Shown: positions 1 through 12,232 of the stretch, one piece after another | Layout: every line of letters begins with the position of its first letter | Position numbering within the stretch: the stretch's first letter is position 1 | NCBI RefSeq assembly: GCF_900117415.1 | Contig: NZ_FPEI01000004.1 | Location: 744,001-808,000 of the forward strand | Reading direction: 5' to 3' | Length of the DNA: 64,000 bases | DNA from: Hyphomicrobium sp. CS1BSMeth3 | Lineage (GTDB): Bacteria > Pseudomonadota > Alphaproteobacteria > Rhizobiales > Hyphomicrobiaceae | The notes under the pieces: generated by a model | Databases searched by the model: none | The model's input: the letters and a program-made list of their open reading frames with translations, nothing else | What the model was told of the DNA's origin: nothing | Translations under genes and position numbers: made by a program

Positions 1-369
1 ACCCGCGTCATAAGGATCGACATTCCGCCAGTACACGTCGAGCAGCTTCTCGTAGGTGACCTTTGTCGGGTCATAGAGGACCTGCACGACCTCGATATGG
101 CCCGTGCCGCCGGCCGTCACCTGCTGGTAGGTCGGATTGGGCGTCGTGCCTCCCATGAAGCCCGAGGTCGTCGAGACCACGCCATCCAGCGCGTCGTAGG
201 GCGGCTCCATGCACCAGAAACAGCCGCCCGCGAAGGTGGCGACGACAAGCTTCGCGGATTTCTCGGCTTCCGAGGACGGCGCCTGCGCGAGGACGGCAGC
301 CGTCATAAAAAAAGCTGCCGCGAGGAGGCCTGCAACGAACGAAGCGATCTTTCCTGAGGATGTACGCAT
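1..369 (-). CDS. msrA: Peptide-methionine (S)-S-oxide reductase, exported, 3' end beyond window
   Basis: Reduces the S-epimer of methionine sulfoxide in oxidised proteins. The reading frame is open from an ATG at 369 to the window edge (123 codons), so the C-terminus is missing. Residues 1-29 look like a Sec signal peptide (hydrophobic core, then Ala-X-Ala), which suggests a periplasmic enzyme. The signature GCFWCME follows at about residues 44-50; its first Cys is the catalytic residue of the family. Further on, GGTGHIEVV is the conserved substrate-pocket segment. A divergently placed gene is not visible upstream; the next gene (methyltransferase) lies in the same direction 102 bp away. The family assignment is firm; periplasmic location is inferred from the leader. 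Confidence 0.93.
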   Translation of the reverse strand, partial: MRTSSGKIASFVAGLLAAAFFMTAAVLAQAPSSEAEKSAKLVVATFAGGCFWCMEPPYDALDGVVSTTSGFMGGTTPNPTYQQVTAGGTGHIEVVQVLYDPTKVTYEKLLDVYWRNVDPYDAG

Positions 370-471
370 CGGACTTCCTCAACTCGGCACGCACTACGGC
401 CTACGAGAATGGCCTCAGCGTACGGCGAGAGCAATCGGGCGGCAAGGCGCTCGCTGAAGGTCGCGAGCTGC

Positions 472-1410
472 TCAGGGCAGAAAGCCCTTCTCCAGGCTCA
501 GGTCCTGGGAAAGGCGCTGCTTGCCCTTGGCCGTGCGCACGCGGAAGCTCCAGGCGAGATCCGTCCCGCCTTCCTCCGATGAGTGCGAGCGCACCTGGAC
601 GGCGAGCGTTTCCCCCGCCTTCAGTTCCATAGGCTCGAGCGCCGGCAGAAAGAGCTGCTCCCAGTGCGTCGGCGCGGCGAGCGGCGATGTCGAGAGCACG
701 ACGCCCGGCACCAGCTCCGCCACCCACCAGACGGCAAGACCGTGCACGGTGACCGGAGCCGCGATTGGCCACTCCGCCGTCCCCTTGCGCGCAAAGCGAT
801 TGCGCGCGTGGAAGTCGAGGCGATCCCAGGTAACGGCCGTGCGCCCCTTGTCCAACAGCTCGGCCGGCGGGAACACGCGCACATAGGCATTATTGAGGCT
901 CATGGTATTGGCCGGGCCGAAGTTCAGCCCGCGACCAATGCGCTCCCAGGCCACGAGCTCATCGCGGCAGCGCGACGCGATCACCGGCGCGACCATCTGC
1001 TCGAGCCCGCCCGGAATGAGCACGCCGCCAGGCTTCAAATGCCGCGCCTTGGCATCGTTCATGGTCTCGACGAGAAATTCCTCGAGCGCGTAGTTGCCGA
1101 GCGTCTCGGTGACCACGACGTCGGCGCGCTCGGGCTCGATGATCTCGGTCGAGCGCATGGGAATGAGCTCGATGTTGCGCAGCTTGTTCAGCTTGACCAG
1201 ACGCTCGGCGAGCGCGCCGATCTCCGCGAACTCGTACGCGATCACTTTCCGCGCACCGAGCTTGGCCGCGATCATGGCGAGAACGCCACTGCCCGTGCCG
1301 ATGTCGGCAACGACCGTCTCACCCTTGCGGATGACTTTGGCGAGGGCGCGCTCGAACGCCGCGAGGCGGCCGATGTCGGCAATGAGCGAGCGATGATACT
1401 CGATGCGCAT
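472..1410 (-). CDS. Class I SAM-dependent methyltransferase resembling protein arginine methyltransferases
   Basis: A 312-residue protein with a Rossmann-type methyltransferase fold. SAM-binding motif I is VADIGTGSG at residues 34-42, and a conserved acidic residue (E60) ends the second strand. The segment TETLGNYALEE (101-111) resembles the 'double-E' loop of protein arginine methyltransferases. After about residue 130 comes a beta-rich C-terminal half, as in PRMTs, with the usual THW-like 'APTHWEQ' segment at about 238. This suggests methylation of a protein or a large substrate, but the substrate cannot be read from the sequence. A purine-rich AGGTGA lies 11 bases before the ATG. It is single in its neighbourhood and runs toward msrA. 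Confidence 0.8.
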   Translation of the reverse strand: MRIEYHRSLIADIGRLAAFERALAKVIRKGETVVADIGTGSGVLAMIAAKLGARKVIAYEFAEIGALAERLVKLNKLRNIELIPMRSTEIIEPERADVVVTETLGNYALEEFLVETMNDAKARHLKPGGVLIPGGLEQMVAPVIASRCRDELVAWERIGRGLNFGPANTMSLNNAYVRVFPPAELLDKGRTAVTWDRLDFHARNRFARKGTAEWPIAAPVTVHGLAVWWVAELVPGVVLSTSPLAAPTHWEQLFLPALEPMELKAGETLAVQVRSHSSEEGGTDLAWSFRVRTAKGKQRLSQDLSLEKGFLP

Positions 1411-1587
1411 ATGTTGGGGTCACCTGGGGCTGGCGCCGGCTTATGCTCGGATCATCGGGCCAGCAGCAGGACGAGGGGCGACGCATAATATCGGCACCAT
1501 ACGCCGCCCCTCGCCGTGGTCCTCTCTCCGCGAGCGCGAAGAGGGATGCCATAAGTCGATCAGAAAAGTCCAAACAATCACTGAAGA

Positions 1588-1971
1588 TCAGCCGATGGTC
1601 TTCCAGTACGTGTCCTTCTTGGTCACATAGCCGTCGCGGAACTCCCAGAGGTCGCAGCCCACGAGATCGATCGGCGCGCCGCCGTTCTTCGGTGTACCGC
1701 GCACGATCCATTCCGAGATGGCCTTCGACTGATCGACAATCCAGTGACGTATCTCTTCCCAGCGCATGTCCGGGATGTCGCGGTAGCGCGCACTCAGAAC
1801 CTCGCCGATCGCGGCCTTGCCGATAAGACGACGGCCTTCGGGCGCATTCGGACCGCGCGCCATGACCCATTCGCAGTCGTCGGCGAAGTGCGACAGGATC
1901 GCATCGACATCCTGCTTGTTGAAGCCATCCTGGATCTCGTCCAGCAGGGCAATCGTGACCTGTCGTGCCAT
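1588..1971 (-). CDS. SnoaL-like / NTF2-fold small protein
   Basis: A 127-residue cytoplasmic protein with the pattern of the SnoaL-like NTF2 fold: an N-terminal helix (residues 4-20), the segment about DAILSHFADDCEW (21-35), and C-terminal strands ending in GYVTKKDTYW. Family members serve as polyketide cyclases, isomerases or stress-associated ligand-binding proteins; no catalytic residues allow a choice here. It is followed downstream, after 177 bp, by the methyltransferase gene. The function remains open. Confidence 0.75.
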   Translation of the reverse strand: MARQVTIALLDEIQDGFNKQDVDAILSHFADDCEWVMARGPNAPEGRRLIGKAAIGEVLSARYRDIPDMRWEEIRHWIVDQSKAISEWIVRGTPKNGGAPIDLVGCDLWEFRDGYVTKKDTYWKTIG

Positions 1972-2012
1972 GATCTTTGCGTCCTTCCCTTACTCGTGAT
2001 CTTCCGCTCAAC

Positions 2013-2642
2013 CTACCAGAGCCGCACGTCCTTGCCTTCCGCGCGCAGCTTTTCCGCGCGCTCGCCGAGCCACTTCTGGAACCCACCCGGCGCCGCGTAC
2101 GCACGCTCGTGCACATAGGCGAATGTCTGGTGGAAGTGGAACGGCTTCCAGTAGCCGATGAGCTTCCAGGCTGCCGCCGAGCCACCATCCTTCCCCGCGA
2201 GCGCTGCAGCCGGCGGCACGAAGTAGTAGATGGTCGGCGTGAAGTTCACGCCCCAGCGCCGCGCCAGCGCCCGCTCCTCGAGCTCCTTGCCGTCGAAGTC
2301 GGTCACCGTCCGCGCGCCGTAGAGATTGAGCTGCACGACCAGGAAATGCTTCTGGATGTAGCTCGCGATCTCGGGATCGGAGAGGTTCGTGACGTGCATT
2401 TCCTTGCAGTAGGGACAGCCGCGCTGCTCGAACATGACGGCGAGGCTCTTTCCAGCCTTCTCGGCCTCCGTCAGGTCCTCCTTGAGGTCGAGGAAGGACT
2501 CGTGGAACCAGGGCTGCGTGTGGAGACCATCGTCATTGCGCGGCGGCTCCGGCTTCTCCGTCGCCCGAAGCGCGACCGGCGCAAGCGGCAGCAGCAAGCC
2601 GGCGCCTGTCAGTGTCAGCATCTCGCGTCGCGTGCGCATCAT
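2013..2642 (-). CDS. Exported thioredoxin-family protein (SoxW-like)
   Basis: A 209-residue protein beginning with a twin-arginine-type leader (RTRREMLTLTGAG, residues 3-15, hydrophobic to about 27), so it is probably folded before export. The redox centre CPYC lies at about residues 76-79 after the strand SLAVMFEQRG; a cis-proline segment NFTPTIYYF follows at about 133-141. This is the thioredoxin fold seen in SoxW-like and thiol:disulfide periplasmic proteins. A GGAG box sits 8 bases before the ATG at 2642. The partner protein is unknown; no sox or cytochrome-maturation genes are nearby. Confidence 0.85.
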   Translation of the reverse strand: MMRTRREMLTLTGAGLLLPLAPVALRATEKPEPPRNDDGLHTQPWFHESFLDLKEDLTEAEKAGKSLAVMFEQRGCPYCKEMHVTNLSDPEIASYIQKHFLVVQLNLYGARTVTDFDGKELEERALARRWGVNFTPTIYYFVPPAAALAGKDGGSAAAWKLIGYWKPFHFHQTFAYVHERAYAAPGGFQKWLGERAEKLRAEGKDVRLW

Positions 2643-2779
2643 GGATCAGCTCCGAGGTTCGAGCTTTGCATGGAGTGAAGACGAGAACATCGCGCACGTC
2701 AATGTGCGTCGCGAATGCTTGACCTCGCCGCAACCGCGCCCGATCGTGGTCACAGCAAACAAAACGCGGAGGAAGCCCC

Positions 2780-3889
2780 ATGAAAATCGTCGATGTCGAA
2801 CTCACCTTGTTCAACTGGGACGACATCCCACCGACGCGCTATCACGCGGGCTCGGTGAACTCCGGCGGACGGAGCAACCTCGGCCTGCTCACCGTGCGCA
2901 CCGATCAAGGCATCGACGGCCATGCTTTCCTCGGCGGTGCGACCAACCCTGCCGAGACCGACGCGGGCGCACTCATCCGCTTCCTCAAGCCCGTGCTCAT
3001 GGGCAAGGATCCGCTCGCCCGCACGGACCTCCATGCCGCGCTGCGCGCCAAGCAGCGCACTGCCGGTCTGCGCACGGTCGGCGCGTGCGATACCGCGCTC
3101 TGGGACATTGCCGCCAAGGCTGCAAACCTTCCGCTCTACAAGTTCCTCGGCGCCGGCCGCTCCTCGATCGGCGCCTATGCATCGAGCCAGATCCTCGACG
3201 GCCGGCAGGCCTATGCGGGCGAAGCTGCCGAGTTCAAGGCCGCGGGCTGGAAAGCCTACAAGATCCATCCGCCGCAGGACCCGGACGAGGACATCAAGGT
3301 GTGCGAGGCCGTGCGCAAATCCGTCGGCGACGGCTACACGCTCATGCTCGATTCCACCTGGAGCTATCGCTATCCCGAAGCGCTCAAGGTCGGCCGCGCC
3401 ATCGAGGAAATGGGCTTCCACTGGTACGAGGATCCGCTGAACGAGGAGGACATCTACTCCTACGTCAAGCTGCGCCAGAAGCTCTCGATCCCGATCCTCG
3501 CGACCGAATACCCCGCTGGCGATATCGGCACCTATGCCGTCTGGCTGACCGAGCGCGCGACCGACTACCTGCGCGGCGACATCCCCGTGAAGGGCGGTCT
3601 CTCGACCATGATCAAGACCGCGCACCTCGCGGAAGCCTTCCACATGAACTACGAGGTGCACCACGGCGGCAACTCGCTCAACAACATGGCGCAGCTCCAC
3701 TTCGCCTGCTCGCTCAGGAACACGACCTACTTCGAGGTGCTGCTGCCGCACGGCGCGCACAAGTACGGCCTGCTGAACGACGTGACCATCGACAAGAACG
3801 GCATGGCGCACTGCCCCGAGACGCCCGGCATCGGCGCCGAGATCGACTTCGACCTCATCAAGAAAAAGCAGATCGCCGTGTTGAAGTGA
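2780..3889 (+). CDS. Enolase-superfamily enzyme (mandelate racemase/muconate lactonizing type)
   Basis: A 369-residue enzyme of the divalent-metal enolase superfamily, which abstracts the alpha proton of a carboxylate. Visible features: an N-terminal capping domain (1-125), then a TIM barrel with the metal ligands D191 (LMLDSTW), E217 (WYEDPL) and E243 (ATEYPAG). A D267 and H294/H295 pair matches the acid-base dyad of the mandelate racemase subgroup. The second-strand motif is K161-I-H163, where racemases have K-x-K. That favours a sugar-acid dehydratase over a racemase, but the substrate cannot be named. A GGAGGAAG ribosome site precedes the ATG. It stands alone, divergent from the thioredoxin-fold gene. 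Confidence 0.87.
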   Translation: MKIVDVELTLFNWDDIPPTRYHAGSVNSGGRSNLGLLTVRTDQGIDGHAFLGGATNPAETDAGALIRFLKPVLMGKDPLARTDLHAALRAKQRTAGLRTVGACDTALWDIAAKAANLPLYKFLGAGRSSIGAYASSQILDGRQAYAGEAAEFKAAGWKAYKIHPPQDPDEDIKVCEAVRKSVGDGYTLMLDSTWSYRYPEALKVGRAIEEMGFHWYEDPLNEEDIYSYVKLRQKLSIPILATEYPAGDIGTYAVWLTERATDYLRGDIPVKGGLSTMIKTAHLAEAFHMNYEVHHGGNSLNNMAQLHFACSLRNTTYFEVLLPHGAHKYGLLNDVTIDKNGMAHCPETPGIGAEIDFDLIKKKQIAVLK

Positions 3890-3907
3890 TCGGACGGCGC
3901 GCCCGCC

Positions 3908-4798
3908 TCACGCGGCGGGCGCAGCCGCCTGCGGCACCACGTCCACGCCGACCGTCACCACGTGCTCGCCGCCGCCGATCAGTACGCCGCTGATCGGGCT
4001 CACGTCATTGTAGTCGCGGCCATAGGCAATGGTGATGTGCTCCTCGCCGACCTCGATGCCGTTGGTCGGATCGAAGTCGCGCCATCCCGTCTCAGGTGAC
4101 CAGACGGAAATCCAGGCGTGCGAGGCATCGGCGCCGGAAAGCTTCGGCTGCCCGGGCGGTGGATGCGTGAGGATGTAGCCGCTCACATAGCGCGCCGGCA
4201 CGCGTAGCGCCCGAAGTCCCGCCAGAGCCAGATGCGCGAAGTCCTGGCACACGCCGCGCCGCTGCGCGAAGACCTGCTCGACGGGCGTCGAGACGTCCGT
4301 CGCGCCCGGATCAAAGCGGAAGTCGGCATAAATGCGCCGCGTGAGATCCATAGCCCCGTCGAGAACCGGACGACCCTGCCCGAACGAGGCCCGCGCGTAG
4401 TCGGCGATCTCCAGCGTCGCCCCCGTAATGCGCGTGCTGCAGCGGTACTGGATCACGTCGAGATCCAGCCCACCCGGCGCCTGCGTGATCACATCGTCCA
4501 GCCGGTCCCACGGCGTCGTCGCCGCAAGATCGGTGGCCTGAGGCGCGCGCGTCTCGATGGCACTGCGCGCCATCAGGATGAGCTCCTTGTGCGGCACCTG
4601 GACCTCGAGCACGACAAAGGGATTGCCGAACCCGTCCACGCCCTCATGGCGCATGGCCGGCGCCGGCTCCACCATCAGGTTGTGGCGGATCGTGGTCTGA
4701 TGCCCGACCGTCCGTGGCGTCATGTGCACGAGGTGCTGCGACTGCGCGACCGGCGTCGCGTAGCGATAGTGCGTGCGGTGGCTGACCTCGAAAATCAT
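3908..4798 (-). CDS. Transglutaminase-like cysteine protease-fold protein
   Basis: A 296-residue protein with the bacterial transglutaminase N-terminal beta domain (about 1-100, beginning with a THYRY segment) and a transglutaminase core. The Cys-His-Asp triad is visible as C184 (RRGVCQDF), H227 (ASHAW) and D243 (DFDPTNG). Such proteins usually act as peptidases or transpeptidases rather than true transglutaminases. I chose the ATG at 4798 because it overlaps the stop of the upstream ATP-grasp/alpha-E gene as ATGA, the hallmark of translational coupling; the frame extends much further upstream but only antisense to that gene. It is the last gene of a three-gene operon with two amidoligase-type proteins. 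Confidence 0.9.
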   Translation of the reverse strand: MIFEVSHRTHYRYATPVAQSQHLVHMTPRTVGHQTTIRHNLMVEPAPAMRHEGVDGFGNPFVVLEVQVPHKELILMARSAIETRAPQATDLAATTPWDRLDDVITQAPGGLDLDVIQYRCSTRITGATLEIADYARASFGQGRPVLDGAMDLTRRIYADFRFDPGATDVSTPVEQVFAQRRGVCQDFAHLALAGLRALRVPARYVSGYILTHPPPGQPKLSGADASHAWISVWSPETGWRDFDPTNGIEVGEEHITIAYGRDYNDVSPISGVLIGGGEHVVTVGVDVVPQAAAPAA

Positions 4799-7362
4799 GG
4801 CCGCGGCTCGATGCGCGTCAGAGCACGATGCGGTGTTTCTTCCGTCAGATTGAAATAGTGCCGCCCAACCGCATTGGAAAGCTCCGGCAGAACCTGAAGC
4901 TGCTCGCGCATGAGCCGCTCGAGCGTGGCGCGGTCCGCCTCCTCGGCAATGGCCATGACATCGGCGAGCCGGATGGAGGTCAGCAGCGAGAGAATGAGCC
5001 GGCGATCCTCCGCGAGACTGACGCCGTGGCGCGCATCGGGCAGCGCTTCGAGGTGCTTCGAGATGGCCGCAAGCTGATAGGCGAGCGCGCGCGGATTGGC
5101 TTCGTCGAGCAGCAGAAGATCGAGCACGAGCGCCAGCATCGGATCGAGGCGATAGCGCGAGCGGTACGTGATGAAGCTGTCGGCAAGCTCCAGCAGCAGA
5201 AGCAGGCTGCTCGTTTCCTCCTCGGCATCCGGCGGCGGAATGAAGAGCGTGAGAATGGCCTCGCTCAGGTTGTACGCGCGTTCGAGGCGCCGCCCCATGT
5301 CGAGGAACGACCAGCCATAGTTCCGCGTCATGTTCTCGTGCGTGAGACCATTGAACGAGGAAAGCGCGGCAAGGCCCTCGTCGAGAAGATCGAGCAGCGC
5401 GCCCGGTCCCGCGGCGCTCAGCGCGCGCATCCATGGATCGCCCGGCCGGAAACGGCTCAGCGTCTGCCAGGCTTCGTGCGAGAGACGATCGCGCACGAGA
5501 TAGGACACCTGATAAAGCCCTTCGAGCGTGCGTGCGAGCGTGCGCGGACTGCGCGCGCGGGCAACGAGGTCAAGGCAGCGGCTTTCGACATCGCCAGCAT
5601 CCGAGATCCGGCGCACGCCCGTGTCCGCCATCTCGGGATCGGTGAGCCGCATATCGAGGCAACGGCGCACGCCGCCGAGCCCGTCAACGGGACCACTGTC
5701 CTCCGCCACCCTGCGCAGCGCCCCGCGCAGCATGCGCATGGTCCAGTCGGCGCGCTCGCTGTAGCGCCCGAGCCAGTAGAGGTCATCGGCGACGCGGCTC
5801 TGCACGACACGCTGCGAACGCTCGACGCGCGCATTCTCGAGCTTCGGCCGCCACAGGCTCACGTGCGGCGCCTGCTGTGCATCCGAGAGCACCCACACAT
5901 CGCGCGTGTGTCCGTCGGGCGCGCTCAAAGCCACGGCCCGCGCGGGATCGACTGTCATCGCGAGCCCACCCGGCATGGTCTCGAAGCCATTGCCCGTGTG
6001 TGCCACGAAGAAGCGCACCGCAAAGGGCCGCGCGACGAGGCTCTCGCCCTCGAAAGCAGGCGCCGTGCTGCAGCCGATCTTTTCTTCCGCGACGAGCCCC
6101 GCACCGTGCAGCGCGATCTCTGCCTTGAGCCGCTCGCGCTCGGCAGCGGAGATTTCTCCTGCGGCCCGGCCGAGCGCTGCCTGTCCCGGCCGCCCCGTCC
6201 CCTCCTGCGCGGCGCGAATGACGAGGCCATCGAGATTGTCGAGCACATGGCGACGCGCCGCCGGATCGCCGAGCCACCAGCGCGGCGCATCCGAAAGCAG
6301 CAGATCCTCACCGAGCAACTGCTTCGCGAGCGCCGGCAGATACTGGCCGAGCCCGCGGTTCTGCCCGAGCGCCGAGCCCACGGCATTCACGACGAGACGC
6401 GGGTTCTCGCGGTTCACGCGCAGCAGGCCCGCCGGCCCCATGAATCCTGCAGGATCGAGCTCCAGCGGATCGATCTGGCGCCCATCCACGCAGCGGACAA
6501 TGAGATCAATCTCCTTCAGCCCTTCGAGCGTCTTGAGATAGACGTGGCTGCCGCGCGTGCGCAGATCCGATCCCTCGACCAGCAGCAGGCCGAGATAGCG
6601 CGCGAGATAAGCGTGCGAGAAATAGTCCTCGTGGTGCGGGCCCGGCGTCAACAGCGCGATCGCCGCGTTATCACGACCGGCGTGCGCCGTAAGCGCATTC
6701 TGCAAGCGCTGGCAGTGCGCCGCGAGACGGACGGCATTCACCTGCTTGAAGAGGTCACCCGTCACGTGCGTATGCGCGACGCGGTTCGCCAGCACGAAGC
6801 CGAGGCCCGCGAGCGTTTCGAGATGATTGTCGATGACGCGCCACTGGCCATCGGCGCCGCGTGCGAGATCCGCCGCGTAGAAGCGGAGCGGCCCGGCCTT
6901 GTCGAGAATACCCTGGCAGGGCCTCAGGAAAGCATTGTCGGAGAACACGAGCTCGGGCGGCACGAGGCCGTCGCGCATGAGCTTCTGCGAACCATAGACA
7001 TCGGCGAGCAGCGCATCGAAGAGCCGCGCCCGCTGCGTCAGCGCCGTCGCCAGCCAGCGCCACTCGGCACTGGAGAGCACGATCGGCATGAGATCGAGCT
7101 GCCACTTCTGCGTCGCCGCATTGGGATCGGCGAACATGTCGTAGGCAACGCCCGTCTCGCGCACGCGCCGGTCGATGCGCGCCGCGCGGGCCGTGAGCTC
7201 CGCCGCAGGAAAATCGCCGAGGCCGCTGAGCAGCGCCTGCCAATAGGCGCGCACGGCGCCATCTGCGGCGCGCAGCTCGTCATAGCCGCTGGTCCCCGTC
7301 ACGCGATAAAGATCGGCGAGGCTCGGTCCACCTTCCCGACGGGCGGAGGCGATCGTGTTCAT
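4795..7362 (-). CDS. Circularly permuted ATP-grasp protein fused to an alpha-E domain
   Basis: An 855-residue two-domain fusion. Residues about 60-480 match the circularly permuted ATP-grasp type 2 family (former DUF404/DUF407): the segments LARYLGLLLVEGSDL, IDPLELDPAGFMGPAGLL and APRWWLGDP are typical. Residues about 540-850 are the all-helical alpha-E domain (former DUF403), with the signature NYGWSFLDMGRRLERAY. Comparative genomics of amidoligases predicts that these proteins ATP-dependently form peptide-like amide bonds; the true product is unknown. In many bacteria the two domains are separate genes, so the fusion supports a joint role. The family's usual GVLES-type segment reads SALGQNRG here, a possible change of an acidic residue. 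It overlaps the downstream transglutaminase by 4 bp. Confidence 0.9.
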   Translation of the reverse strand: MNTIASARREGGPSLADLYRVTGTSGYDELRAADGAVRAYWQALLSGLGDFPAAELTARAARIDRRVRETGVAYDMFADPNAATQKWQLDLMPIVLSSAEWRWLATALTQRARLFDALLADVYGSQKLMRDGLVPPELVFSDNAFLRPCQGILDKAGPLRFYAADLARGADGQWRVIDNHLETLAGLGFVLANRVAHTHVTGDLFKQVNAVRLAAHCQRLQNALTAHAGRDNAAIALLTPGPHHEDYFSHAYLARYLGLLLVEGSDLRTRGSHVYLKTLEGLKEIDLIVRCVDGRQIDPLELDPAGFMGPAGLLRVNRENPRLVVNAVGSALGQNRGLGQYLPALAKQLLGEDLLLSDAPRWWLGDPAARRHVLDNLDGLVIRAAQEGTGRPGQAALGRAAGEISAAERERLKAEIALHGAGLVAEEKIGCSTAPAFEGESLVARPFAVRFFVAHTGNGFETMPGGLAMTVDPARAVALSAPDGHTRDVWVLSDAQQAPHVSLWRPKLENARVERSQRVVQSRVADDLYWLGRYSERADWTMRMLRGALRRVAEDSGPVDGLGGVRRCLDMRLTDPEMADTGVRRISDAGDVESRCLDLVARARSPRTLARTLEGLYQVSYLVRDRLSHEAWQTLSRFRPGDPWMRALSAAGPGALLDLLDEGLAALSSFNGLTHENMTRNYGWSFLDMGRRLERAYNLSEAILTLFIPPPDAEEETSSLLLLLELADSFITYRSRYRLDPMLALVLDLLLLDEANPRALAYQLAAISKHLEALPDARHGVSLAEDRRLILSLLTSIRLADVMAIAEEADRATLERLMREQLQVLPELSNAVGRHYFNLTEETPHRALTRIEPRP

Positions 7363-7535
7363 CAGAGCCGGACCTTACCTCGTGCGCCCCCACCCGCGGC
7401 GAGACGCCCTCGCTTCAGAGCGCCATCGGGCGCCCCGTGTGTAGCACGCCGAATCGTTCTCCCAGCAACGGGTGCCCGCACCGCGCCGGTTTTGCCGCCA
7501 ACCCTGTGACGCTGGCCACACACCGCCGGCTCCAC

Positions 7536-10829
<3,294 letters not shown>

Positions 10830-11101
10830 GGGGACATGAGGCCTTTCCGCGAGCCGCCTCCAAGGCCGTGGCGGCTGCCCGTTCAGGAACGAACCGGGCG
10901 GCCGGGCGTTGGTTGGCAGGACAGGATTCCGATACAGAGTCCGCCGCGGGGCGACAAGCGCAATCGCTCGGTTAACGGACCAAGCGTCCAGCTCGCGGGC
11001 ACCCTGCCGAAAAATGTCCACCAGCTTGCCGAAAAATTTGGCACGTTGGGCGGGCATGTGACTTGGACCGTGCCCGGCCGGAAACGAAGCGGCGTCGTAC
11101 C

Positions 11102-12232
11102 ATGAAGAACTATGCCTGCTCGAAGTGCGGCAACAAGGTCTACTTCGAGAACGTCCAGTGCGTGAAATGCAGCGCCGAGCTCGGCTTCGATCCCGATCGC
11201 CTTGCCGTGATCGCGCTCGAGCCCCTCCCCGGGCCGGCCGGCAGCTATCGCGCCATCGGACATGAGGGATCTGCTCTGCGCTACTGCGCCAATGCCGCCC
11301 ACGCCGCCTGCAACTGGCTCACGCCCGTCGACACGGGCGACGGCTTCTGCCGCGCCTGCGATCTCAACCGCACGATCCCGGACCTGTCGGTGAACGGCAA
11401 CCTCACGGCCTGGCAGGAGCTCGAGCGTGCCAAGAAGCGCCTCGTGTACGACCTCCTCCGCTTCGGCCTACCTCTCGACACCACTCCGTCCGGCGGCGAG
11501 CGCCTCGCCTTCGATTTTCTCGTCGACGCGACGACCGGCCATCTCGACGGCGTCATCACCATCAACGTGCTCGAAGCCGACGCCGTCGAGCGCGAGCGCC
11601 AGCGCCAGCAGTTCGGCGAGCCCTATCGCTCACTGCTCGGCCATCTCCGCCATGAGAGCGGGCACTTCTACTGGAATGTGCTGATCGCCGCGACCGACCA
11701 GCAGGACTCCTTCCGCGCGATCTTCGGCGACGAGCGCGAGGACTACGGCGCTGCGCTTGCGCGCCATCATGCCGAAGGCCCACCGCCCGACTGGTCCGAG
11801 CGCCACGTGTCCGCCTATGCGAGCGCGCACCCGTGGGAGGACTGGGCCGAGACCTGGGCGCACTACCTGCACATTGTCTCGTCGATCGACACCGCCCAGG
11901 CCGAAGGCATGGAGCCGCGCGCCTCGGGCCTCATCTTCGGCGCGGCTTGGCCGTTCCGCGCCTATGATGTCTACCGCGAGGAAACGTTCGGCGCGCTCAT
12001 GGAGCGGTGGATCCCCCTCACCATCGCGCTCAACAACATGAGCCGCGGCATGGGCCACAATGATTTCTATCCGTTCGTCATTCCCACCGCAGCCTACGAC
12101 AAGCTCGCCTTCGTGCACCGCGCGATCCGCGACTACGCCACGGCATCCTCGCCCGCGATGACCGTCGCCGGCGATGAAGGCGGACCGCATCTCGCGCCGA
12201 TCTCGCCGCCCGCCAATACCGCTCCGGCCTAA
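11102..12232 (+). CDS. Zinc-ribbon, zinc-dependent metallopeptidase-like protein
   Basis: A 376-residue protein. The N-terminus is a zinc ribbon with C6-x2-C9 and C20-x2-C23, and a second Cys cluster lies at about 62-86 (YCANAAH, GFCRAC). The catalytic-type HExxH appears as HESGH at residues 184-188, followed by helices and a conserved WEDWAETWAHY segment that may carry the third ligand. This matches the putative zinc-binding metallopeptidase family with an N-terminal zinc-ribbon. It is transcribed divergently from the amidoligase cluster (272 bp between starts), a neighbourhood seen for this family elsewhere. Its stop overlaps the convergent DUF72 gene by 4 bp. Substrate unknown. Confidence 0.85.
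   Translation: MKNYACSKCGNKVYFENVQCVKCSAELGFDPDRLAVIALEPLPGPAGSYRAIGHEGSALRYCANAAHAACNWLTPVDTGDGFCRACDLNRTIPDLSVNGNLTAWQELERAKKRLVYDLLRFGLPLDTTPSGGERLAFDFLVDATTGHLDGVITINVLEADAVERERQRQQFGEPYRSLLGHLRHESGHFYWNVLIAATDQQDSFRAIFGDEREDYGAALARHHAEGPPPDWSERHVSAYASAHPWEDWAETWAHYLHIVSSIDTAQAEGMEPRASGLIFGAAWPFRAYDVYREETFGALMERWIPLTIALNNMSRGMGHNDFYPFVIPTAAYDKLAFVHRAIRDYATASSPAMTVAGDEGGPHLAPISPPANTAPA

Noticed and set aside
583-1488. Long plus-strand frame opposite the methyltransferase gene
   Set aside because: It is the antisense shadow of the minus-strand methyltransferase, with Arg/Ala-rich composition and no domain.
4828-7509. 893-codon plus-strand frame
   Set aside because: It lies opposite the ATP-grasp/alpha-E gene; it is Arg/Glu/His-rich shadow sequence without domains.
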